From assembly GCF_954871325.1 (NCBI RefSeq), contig NC_088776.1, positions 16,306,052 to 16,370,051 of the forward strand: 64,000 bases of DNA. The letters run 5' to 3'. This document shows, piece after piece, positions 23,101 to 35,100 of the stretch. The notes beneath the pieces are model-generated. The model was not told the origin of the DNA. It saw only the letters and a program-made list of their open reading frames with translations, and did not search any database. The stretch comes from Gordionus sp. m RMFG-2023 (taxonomy: Eukaryota; Nematomorpha; Gordioida; Chordodea; Parachordodidae). Positions within the stretch are counted from its first letter, which is position 1. Each line of letters opens with the position of its first letter. Position numbers and translations under genes: made by a program.

Positions 23101-26100
23101 TTTATTTAACTTTCGTTTTATTATTTAAAATCTCAAATCCTCGAAGAAATTTGACTTTAAAAAACATTTCTATTTAATTAAATACTGCAGAGCAGATCCG
23201 GGTCACGGGATTTTTTTTTCCGGGGAATTATTTTCCTAGATTCAAATTTACTAGTAATATAATTTGAAAATTGTTCATTTTTGTTTTATATATCTATAAA
23301 TACATATAAAACATAATCCCAAAAAATATTTTAAAATTGGCGGATAACCGACTCATATATGTTTACTCGTAATTATAGATATATAAAACAAAAAATGAAC
23401 ATTTTTCAAATCATATTACTAGTAAATTTTATCAATCGAATATTTAGTAAGTGGGATTTTGAGCTCGGCAATCAGTCAAATCAAATTATTTTCAAAATAT
23501 TTTTTAGGATAATGCTTAGCACGTATATATATACGCGTATAATACAAAAATGAAGATTTTTCCATGGATAACGCCAGCAATGCAGTATTTGATCATTCGG
23601 TCGATTTTCGGGTCAAATCACGATATTTTTAAAATATTTTTTGGAATTATGTTATAGATACATAAAACAAAAATCAACATTTTTCAATTTATCTTAATAG
23701 CAAATTTGATCAATCGAATATTTAATAAGTGGTCGGTTTTGAACTCTGCAATCGGTCAATTCAAAATATTTTTTAGGATAATGCTTAGCACGTAAATATA
23801 CACGTATAAAACAAAAATGAAGAGATTTTGATAAATAACGCCAGCAATATTCACTTTAGAAAATTTCCATTGTTTTACTATTCTAAACCTACTCATAAAT
23901 TAAACATCAAAGAAACCTAAAAAATTTTTTTAATTTTTAGGTTTTTCATATGTATATATACCCAAATATAAAAAAAGTGCTATCCAATCATCATCCCGGT
24001 TTCCTAAAATGATACATATTAAAACATATAACGCCCTCTTACGGATATATATTTGTTAATTTTTAAAATTGAATAAAATGTACTTTTGTTTTAATAAGCT
24101 AGAAAAATAAATTTCTTACTAATAATATTAAAGAAAAATATAATTATATACTATATGATATTTAATCAGTATTCTTCATTTATAATAAAAAAATAATTTA
24201 AGTATATTTTAAAAAAAGATAAAAAATTATCATTAATAAAATATACATAATAAAATTTTGATTGATTGCTTTTTAGCAATGCAGTTTAGCAATGCATTAG
24301 CAATTCAATATATAGTGGGGAAATTTTTTCCGGGGATTTTTTTTCCAGAGATTTATTTTCTGTGGAATTTCGGGGAATTATATTCCGCTTACCCTAAATA
24401 TGTGCTGATATGGGAAATTCACTTAAGAAGTCATAATAGATAATGACATAAAAATATATCAAATACGAAAAAATAAAGAGAAACGTAGCAGACGAGATAA
24501 TAAATTTCTAAGATGGAAATTTTAATATTATCAAAGTAAACAATGATATTGCAAATTAATCATATAACAAAACAATATAATATATTAATTATAATTAACA
24601 AATATAATGTTTATAATAAACCTGTAAAATCTGCATCCCCCACACCCACGATTATTACAGAGATGGGAAGATTAGATGCCTTATGTAAGTATAATTAATT
24701 ATTTTTTAAAAATTAATATATAGATAATGAAAAATTTTTACTAAATTTGGCATTCGAATTAACGCATTTCGTGATTTTTTTTTAAAAAAAATCGATTTTA
24801 TAAATTTAAATCGCGATTTTAATCATATACTATAATATTATTTTAATGAAAATTGATTTAGAATGATTATCATATTACTATTAAAGAAATTATTTACCTC
24901 AGTATATACTACCTTGTAAGTAAAGGGTTATTGCTTCAAGGGACCTAGTCAAAAAATACATATTGCAAAGCCTTTATAATGGACTCCAATTCGACAATGT
25001 TAAAAAACGTTTAAAATTATTTTTAACTAATCAATATTTGCATTTTTATGGAAAAGAAGGTCTCATATTTTTTTTGTTAATTGAATATTTTTGTGAAATT
25101 CTCTGATTCAAGTAAAGCTGCTAAACCAAATTAAAAAAACTTATTTTTTTTACTATTGAATAAAATATAGTAAAACGATGGTGGTTTTCTTATTTTATTA
25201 TAGGTAATGTTATTTCCAAATTGAATGCCCCTTGTGCATTGGGCGAATTTAAAGTAAGCCCAAGTGAATAATTGATCATTCATTAACACCCGTCATTTTA
25301 AAAAATCTTTGAGTTTTTGCTTTAATTGTTTAGTGTATCCAAAATTAATAAAGAACCTTCACACTTTCTATTTAGAAGTTAGTTTAAAAAAAAATTAATA
25401 TACCGAAACCAATAAAACGAGGGAATTTTTATCTGAGGGATCAATAACAAATTATTTCACAAATAAAATAAGCATAAGCATCTTTTTTACAATATTTTCA
25501 CCAGAACATTTACCTATCTTCTTAATAAGAAATATGTTTCTGATGTAATAGTCAATGAGACCAAAGTGGAAATTAAAAGTGGACAACTTTATACCTTGAC
25601 ACCAATCCTTATCTTTCTTTCTAAAATTCTAAGCTAGATCTGACTCATTTAATAAAATATGTTTTAGATGAGATAATAATTAAGGTAAATAACTGAATGG
25701 TAGCTAGCGCAGGATTATTTAATTCAGGATAAAAATAGTAAAACAATTATTTACAACATCTTCATCATAGTTTCCTTAGAAAGAGTATTTTATCATTTGG
25801 AAAGCATTCTAAATAAACTTAAATCGTAGGAAATGTAGATTTCTTCTAAACAAATAAATTTAAATACCAATGTCGTGGAAATAAATAATGCTTGTGTTTG
25901 TTAATCTATTATTAAAATGTTATTTTTTAATTTTACAAGCTAATATTTTATCATAAGTATTAAAATGTTATTTTCTAATTTTCCAAGCCAATATTTTCTC
26001 ATAAGGATTACTAATAACGTTACATTAAGATTAACAATATAATAAAATAATTAAAAGAAAAATGTTTAATTTAATATTAGTTTGGGTATTATATTTAAAA

Positions 26101-29100
26101 TTTTGAATATTAAATGATGAGATAAGAATCAGAGGTCTATGAATGACAAAAATCTCAAGCCCGGTCCGGTGGGAATTTGTTTTATAAAGGCTCCAAAAAA
26201 TTTTTGCCTGGCCCAGCGCGGGCTAATTTTATTTTAAAATACAAGGTCTAAACCAAAATATATATTGTTGAACAAAATAAACTATTTATAATTGGGGGAG
26301 GGGGGGGGGTGGTATTAAAAACATTATACTTTATGGATTATCTTATTCCCATGAGATATCAGAATCCATCTTATATATATATACAAAATATTTTTTTTTG
26401 AAATTGGTCTGACCCAGTCAATTTTTTTTTCCTAACCCGGTCCAATAAAAAAAATTCAGATAATGTCCGGCCCAAGCACTGCAGATCTATAATTGCGTCA
26501 TAAATTAAAATAAATCAAGTAATTTATTATCTATGATTTTAAAAAAATTAAATGACTAATCAGTCTTTTTTTTCTTTCTCTATATTAAGTATTTTGATCA
26601 AATTTAGTAAATAAAATAGTATTAAAAATATTAATCTAAATCACCTATTTTAATCAAATTTATATTTATTAGCTAACCCTATTTAGCCTCAATTAAAATA
26701 CCACTTTAATGCATTAAGGGAGAAGAAGAAAACTTGTCGGAAAAAAATGTATATACGTTAACTAAGGCTTCTTTCGTCATAGGCATATCACTGATAATAC
26801 CGTCGGTTATAATGAGCAAAATAAAATAATTTGATCCATCTCTGTAAGAGGAAGCGAATCTGAAGATTTAGAAGAAGAAAAACAAGTATAAATAAATTAT
26901 ACCATTTGAACATATTTTTATAAATTTCAAGCTGCACCTATACCATTCTCAAGATAGATTATCGAATTTAAAAAATGATTGTTCATTGGTGCCAAATAAA
27001 AATTTATTTTAAATCACTTATGAAAGATAAGATACCAATTGATATTCAAATTTTTTTTTAATATTTTATTTAATCTTGAAAAGTATATTTTATTCATGGA
27101 AATTTTATTAAATAAAAAAAATGTTGGCATTTTTCTGTAAAATTTGAAAAATCTTACTTCAAAAAATTATTTTTCAAGCATTGATATGAATTTATGGTTT
27201 GATTATTTAAACTTAGTCACGTGTTTGATAACAGGTGCAAAATTAGTTGGTCCATACAATTGTATCTGACGCAAGCAATTTCGGTAGGCATCTAACACTC
27301 CAGGTATTCCTTCGCAATAAGGGTTATCAGTTTTCATATTCTGTTGATATAAATATTTTTTACTCTTTATAGTATATTATAACTTTTTATGTAAGATTTT
27401 TTTCTAAATAAATCATGAAGTATCTAATTTAATAGTGCTTAAAAATTGGACAGAAATGTTTAGCTTTGTGGTTTTCTATCAAGCACTATGTTGTTTAAAT
27501 TGAAATGTTATTTTTTATTATGCAATAAACATAAACTAATTTTCGTTATTTTTAACGAAATTTTTTTTTTACAAATTTGCTCATTATCATTTAAATATAT
27601 TATTTTAAATTAGGAAAGTACCGATATTTTTTATCAGATCGGGTCGAGCCGATATTTCACCCATTTTAATCAGTTATTGGCCAAAATTATAAAATTTCCC
27701 GACTCGATCCGATAAAAAATGGCGTTTTTAACAAAAATAAAATGTTATAAATTTTTGAAAAAAGTCATATCTAAAAAACAAGGTCTATAAGTATAAAGGC
27801 TACATGATACGAAAGGCTAAAAAATAATATTGAAAATAAAAAATAACAAAGAAAAGGATTAATGAGAATTTTGATTGATTTATTGCTTTCTTTACGAAAA
27901 AAATATTATAATAACATTACGTTATAATACAGTGTTGTGATGATTTAATGAAACATATTGACGATTAAATAAACCCATTCATATAAAATTATATTTGCAA
28001 AAATAATTAAAATAACAAAAGGAATAATAAAAGAAATTTCAATAATGCTTTGTCTATATTTTAATTATTTTTGCAAATATTATAATTTTATATGAATGGA
28101 ATGGGTTTGAATTTAATCATCAATATGTTTCATTAAATCATAACTACACTGTATATTATAAAATTGGAAATTTTAAGATCTTTTCAATTTTTTTATTAAT
28201 TCTTTGTAATAATTTGCGGTTTTAATTTAATTTAATTTCAAAATTAAATTTTTGATTAAATTATATTTCGTTATGAATAATTTTAAAAAATGAAATTTTT
28301 GAATTTTTAAGTTTTTTTTCAAAACTAAATTGATTTTAAGTATAAAGATATTGTAAGTACTGGATTACGAATTAATTAACAAATTGGTAAATTTTTTTTG
28401 AAAAATATTTTTTTTGTCGCGAAAATATTCAAAGGAAAAAGGCTAAGATTTTAAACGTAATTTCAAAAATTTTTATATCATTGAACTCAGAATTAAATTC
28501 TCTATCTAAATACGCTTAGATTGTATTCATAACGAAATATAATTTAATCAAAAATTTAATTTCGAAATTAATATAATTAAATTAAATTTAAACCGCATTA
28601 CAAAAAATAATAAAAAAATTGAAAAGATATTAAAATTTCCAATTTTTTAGCATTCATAATGTAGTTATTATAATATTTTTCTCGTAAAGAAAGCAATAAA
28701 TCAATCAAAATTCTCATTAATCATTTTCTTTGTTATTTTTTAGCCTTTCGTATCATGCAGCCTTTCGACTTATAGCTAACCCTAAAAAACCATTTATTTT
28801 TATTAGTGCTGTAAACATTTCTAAAAAATCGAACGCGTTCAACGTTCAATGACAAAAATCGAACGCGTTCTCGTTCACGAATGCGTTCACGTTCATAAAA
28901 CCGTTCAAAATTTTATGATAATTTTTTTTAAAATTTAATTGAATATAAATAAACTTATATTCTTTAATACAATATATTTTAGCTATGTTAAAAAATAATA
29001 TAGTTTTATTTATAAAAAAATTTTCTTATTAAATTTTAATAACAATTGTTTTCAAAATATTTATCTAATAGACAGGAACACTTGGCAGTTAATACGGCAT

Positions 29101-32100
29101 TAGCTATACTAAAACGCGCTCAGGGGCAGATGAGGGGATTGCGGTATTATACTTAATAAACAGCTCTTTTAACGTGAAGAATTAATTAAAAACATATTAT
29201 TTTGTTATTTGCAAAAAATTGAGATAAGTTATCCTCCTCCATTTTTTTAAATAACGCTATAAGTTTATTTTTAATAGGTTTGTTCTGTGGAAGTTTTATC
29301 CAGGCCATTGAAGTTTGAATGCTGGATGTATAATTGCAGAAAAACATATTGATCCTTATATATATTTTCAAATCTTTTAAAAAAATAAAATATATGTAAT
29401 TAAAGAGTGATAGGTTTAATATCTTTTATTAATCCCATTTAATACGGCGTCTATCAATGGTTGACCATATTTGAGGCCACTAATTTTTTTAATTTTAAAA
29501 TAACTATCGTTATTATTGGGGTCAAATATCCCAAATGCATTATTTCTTCAAATTTAATGATTTAACTTAGTTATATCATATAAAATCAAATAATTAATAT
29601 TAAAATCAAATGTCGTTTTAATTTGGAACCTGAAGATTTTGATACAATACTTTTTGGCCACATTTTACACTTGGTAAGCATTGGATTAGTTCCTTCAATA
29701 TAGGATGTTAATGTAAAACACTTATCATATTTGGCCATAGTAATGATAATTCATCTGATTTTGGATTTTCAGAATCAGATGATGAGGATTAAATAATAAT
29801 ATCCATGCTTATGCTAATCTATTAAATTAAAATATAAAAAATAATATTCAAATTAATAAACTATGTGTTAAAAAAATTGAAATGTGAAAAGGAAATACAC
29901 AGCCGATTAAAAAATATAAATAATACATTTTTTAAAAAATTTTGGAAATATTAAATTTTTCAAATAAATAAAAATATTTTTAAAATTGAACGAACGTTAA
30001 ATTCGAACGCGTTCGTCATAAAAAGGCAACGCGTTCACGTTCAAAGTTCGTCAAAAATAAAAGGAACAACACTAATTTTTATAAATAAAATCAAAATCCA
30101 TTTTTATGTTTATATTTTTAATAATTAATTACTAAACATTCTGCCATATTGTTATTTTATTTCGCATTCTGTATAAAAGTGTGATAATTTATTTTAAAAT
30201 AATCTTTTGCTTTTTATTTATTATTATTTGGAATATGTTTATGTATATTATAAATAAATATGCAGGCTGACTTCTGATAAATTGAAAATTTTGGTATTTC
30301 TAAAATGAAATCTTCGATATATTAATTTTAAATATTTATTTCAAATTTCATAACATATTTATTTATTACTTATTATGTAAATAGATTAATGTTATTACTT
30401 ATATAAATAAGTGATTTATCAATAAAAATATTTTATATACTTTTAGAATTGGAATTGAATATAAACTATAATTGATCATTATAATATATTTAAATGACAT
30501 ATGTTCTGGTATAGTTCTTATATAAATGTTATACTAATAAAAAGTATATTAATCATTAAAACATTGGCATCTTTACAGATTACAAAATTAGATATGATAT
30601 CGGATCGGTAATTGGCAGATATCAATTTAATATTCGGAATATCGAACCTGGATCGGCCTTCAGTATCGGTACACCCCATAACGCAAAACAAAAACACTCA
30701 ATTTGTATTCACTATAAATTTCTAAAATTTGTATAAAATCAAACTAACCACAAAAAATTCATGCGAAACCATGCCTGTTAGAGGAAATCTAGCTCCAAAT
30801 CCCAAGACAGGAAATAATTTGTCGCTGAGGATAATTAGATTTTGTAAATAAAATATATAATTATACTTGAGTACGAGATATGCATTTATCAAAGTTTCAA
30901 AAATAATTCTGATTATTTTTATAGTTCGTTTTGTTTACAACTTAATTCTATTCCGAGCCTTTTACCCTAGAAATATTAATGTATTTTATTATATCGGTTT
31001 AAACATCACCCCCCCCCCCTTCATCTTTTTCAGATTTAATATAAAATCTTAATTTTCATATTTATCTTGTTAGCAGTCCTCCTAGTTTGTAGCTTAAATA
31101 TACTACTGCAACATTGTATCCACCCATTCATTAATTTATATTACAATATTTTTCAAAATTCCAAAGATAACATAAAATATAATGTAATTAATAACTAGTC
31201 AAAGCATTATGTTTCGGAGAACTATAAACTAAAAAAAATAAAACAAATGACATATAACCTATCATAATCTTGAATAATATCTCCAACCGATGTTATAGCT
31301 AGTTCGTATTGATTAAGCAAATTTTTGTCAGTTTGTATATGATGGAGGGAATTGACATTTTGTGGGTCACCGTTACTGGAAGTAAAATCTATAGCGAATG
31401 TGCAATGTATTTGTGTCCTTGGTTCGATTTCATTATGTTGAAAATAAAAATTTGTATATAAATTAAATGGATTTTTTAAAATTTTACTTTTCAGTCTATG
31501 TCCTAAATGTATTTTATAAAATCTCAAACAACATGTCCAAAATCTTTCATTAAAAAATTTTCAAAGTTTTGTAAATTTTGAAATTAATAATTCCTATCAA
31601 ATTAAATTTCATACTTCTCATATAAATTAAGTACTTACCATTTCTTATTATTCATAATTTTATAAACTTTACGCTAAAATTTATTAAATTTTTATAATAT
31701 CCGAATTTTAAAAAAATTAATAAACGAAAAATGATTTAGGCCACTATTTTATTATAAAAAATAGTTTAACTCTTTTTTTTCTTTACAATTACGAAATTTA
31801 TATTTTGATAATTATGACACCTTAACAAAATTATATCATAATGTAATTTTTTGATCAAGATCAAGCGGAGTAACAAAGATCCCTCGATTTAAGTATGCTA
31901 AGAGAATTCTAATGTTCAGCAAATTTTATTTAAATCTATATTTGTAATTTATTAAGGCTGCGACCTAAATATCAAAAATATAATTAAATAAATTCATTAA
32001 TTTTAATGAAAAAATAACATAAGCTATTTTTAATATAAAAATATAATAGTGGTCTAAATAATTTTTTCGAATTTACAAAAATTTATTATTTTTTTAAAAT

Positions 32101-35100
32101 AATAAAAATAAATAAAATCTAGTTAAAATTTATAAACCTGTGAAATTCTTACGAAAAAAAGTAATATTGATTTATATTTTAAATTATAATAAGAAATGGG
32201 TAGTTATATTGATCAGGGTTTCGAACCGAACTGAACCGCCAAACCGGAATGAACCGTTATGATTTTCTAAACCGTAACCTTAACCGAACCGTTATAAAGA
32301 AAATATAAAAAGAGCGAACCGAACCGTTATAAATATTTTAAACCGGTTCAAAACGGTTTTAAAAAATAATTAATTTTAAATTATTAATCTAAATTTTAAA
32401 TTTAATTTTCCTTGGGGGAAGTTTTTAAATTGGTGATTTCTTTTAAATTAAATATTTTTATATTATCAACATTATATATCAATTAATACCAAGTTTATGT
32501 TTTTTTCTTTAAATACTTATTTTATTAGAGATTAGGCTAATTATCTGTTAATTAGATAATATATCTTAAAATCACCATAATTATTCTTGGCTAAATTAAC
32601 AAGTTTATATATATAAGTTATTAATAAGCTTTTATAATAATACTTGCTAATAATTTAGGAAAAAATTAAATAAATCTACTATTAATAACTAACATCTAAT
32701 AGAAATCAAGTACTTTTTACATTCATTTTTATATTATATGGTTTATTTTTTATCTCATTATAAAAACTTGGATCATAGAATTTAAATGACAATAAATAAA
32801 ATGGTCAGCAATATTTTAATGATATGATAATTTTTTATTTATAATCATATTGTTTTTTTAAATTCAGAATTCTAATATTCATTTAAGTCATTATAAATTA
32901 TTTATTATTAAAATAATATTTTTAACATTTGAAGAAAGAGAGTTCGCCAGAAAACATCTTTGTAAAACTTGGAACTTGTTACAAAGTCTAAATAATCAGA
33001 ATATTGAAATTCTAAATACTATGCCTACGTGTTCGCATTCAAAAGATAATTTAGATGATGATTTTGAAAATTTATTAAAGTCGCATAAAAGTCTTAATAA
33101 GAATAATTCTCAGGGTATAGAAAATTATAATAAATGTATAGAAATAGAATATATAATTCGGTCATTTGATAATATAGAGAGATTAGAAAAAGATACTAAT
33201 CTTTTGAATAATTGGGAAAATGAAAAGAATAGTATGCCAGAACTTTATAAGTTAGCTATAAATGTGCTAGCAGTTCCAGCTATGCAGGTATCCGTAGAAA
33301 GAGCATTTTCTAGCCTTAAGTTTATACTTTCTGCGCAGAGAACTAAATTAAATCCTGAAATATTAGAAAATTTTTTTTAGTAATCCGTTCTAATTCTCTT
33401 TTTAAACATAAATAGTATACCTTTTATTATATTTATGTGTTATTTTATTCATCATTATATTTACACATGTTTGTTTTTATCTTATTTATTTATGAAATAA
33501 TAAAAATATCTATTTGATTATCATGGTTAAATTAAATTAGAAATTGAAAAGATTTTTCTCTAAAATTAATATATACATATACATGGTTAATGATAAAAAT
33601 TTTTTTAAATCAAATTTATAAAAACCGGAACAAACCGAAATGAACCGTTATAAATTATAAACCGAACCGAACCGATATGATTTTTTTTTAAAAACCGAAA
33701 TGGAACAAAACCTTTATAAAATTTTAAACTAAAAACCGGAACAAACCGAACCGTTATGCTTTTCAAAACCCTGATTGATAATAATGGGAAGTATAAAATA
33801 ATTGGTAGAAATTATAAATTTTGAGGCTTGGAAGATCTTTTTGTCAGTATGTAATCTACCAATTTATTTTAATAAAGCCTCTGAATTACTTAATATGAAT
33901 AAGTTGTTCCTGACTTTGATATATTAAATAACACTGCCCATTTTATAAATTTACTGACCAAAGAATTTATCCATTTATAATATAATTACATGGAAAATGT
34001 AATAGTGCATAGAAACATATGGAGTAAAAATTTAAATTCAGAGATTCAGGCAAGTAAGATAATATGGGGGGGGGGGGTTAGAAACGTATATAACCTAAAT
34101 TATGTTCAGGTAAAGAAGAAAATTGCAGCTGTAAAAGCCAAATTATTATATGATCTCACCCAACAAAAATTATATACATAATATATATAACTACTTTAAA
34201 AAAAGGTTATGGTGTTCTTATTATAAAAGGCAAGGATCTTCAATTTGTTGAACAATATGTTTGGTTAAAGGAAAATTTAGATGATAATACCAAATATTCT
34301 GTGGCATGTTTTCAATTACAGAACCAAATATTATAACATTTAGAAATCTGAAAATTCCATCTAGGATATTATTTTATATAAAATTTATGTTTTAATATGG
34401 TGTAAATGATTAAAATAGTAGTTCGAATATAGATATTGGTTCAAATTTATCATCATTTTTGTAAATGAAAATTATCAATATTTTTGTAATTTATAATGTT
34501 TTTTTTACAATTTTATATAACTCATGATATATATTTTATAGTGTAAAAATAATTATATTATCTTTCTTTATAATAGTTGTTATTTATAACTAAAGCTATA
34601 TTTTTAAATTTGAGTTCTTAAAATAATTATTACAGGCTTTTTCAACTTTTAATTAGCTATTTTCACTATAAATTCTTATTCATTACAAGAAAATCAAGGC
34701 TGTAAAGATTTATAAGTTGTTTAACCTTTATAAATGCTTACATTTATTTACAAAAATTAAGACTGTATAGATTTATAAGTAGCTCAACTTGAAAGTTATA
34801 ATTTAAAAAATTATAATGGAAGATTTTAGCCATATTTTATAATTTTATTAATTTAAGAAAATTTACAAATTTTGTAGTTTTTTAATATATTTAGGTCACA
34901 GCCTAAAATAAAAAAATCCCTAAAATTTATTTATATAAGGCTATGTCTAAAACCTCTTATAAAAAATTCGAAAAGTTTAAAAAAAAATAGTATGTTAAAT
35001 TTTTGGACATATTTTTATTTTTATTATAAAAAAAACTTATTTTTCTTTTTTCGATAAAGTTTCAAAAGTTTGCAAATCAAATTTTTTGATATTTCACATA

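Larger units (their letters stand above)
20506..24393. mobile_element. DNA transposon with CCCCGG-rich inverted ends, in the last copine intron
   Basis: About 20510-20642 and 24279-24393 are inverted copies. Both include TTTAGCAATGCATTAGCAAT and a run of TTCCCCGGAAAA-type units. The innermost 70 bp are nearly identical; the outer parts differ in unit number. Single TTTTCCGGGGAATTATTTT units also occur at about 21090 and 23205. A MULE transposase segment lies between them. The left end is about 80 bp from the acceptor of the last copine exon. No target duplication could be fixed. Confidence 0.6.
27617..30680. mobile_element. Composite element with GTACCGATA inverted ends
   Basis: The left end (GTACCGATATTTTTTATCAG at about 27617) and the right end (TATCGGTACACC at about 30665-30676) are inverted, and the subterminal CCGATCCGATAT words agree in part. 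The right part, about 30085-30680, recurs as a direct copy at about 47205-47725, which defines it as a repeat family. Inside lie a fold-back structure (27780-28790) and a second hAT copy (28835-30060). The whole sits in a 3.4 kb copine intron. No target duplication was identified. Confidence 0.5.

Noticed and set aside
31222-31527. A separate 101-aa minus-strand gene
   Set aside because: The middle part, 31259-31417, is a copine exon with proper splice sites; the ends are intronic read-through.
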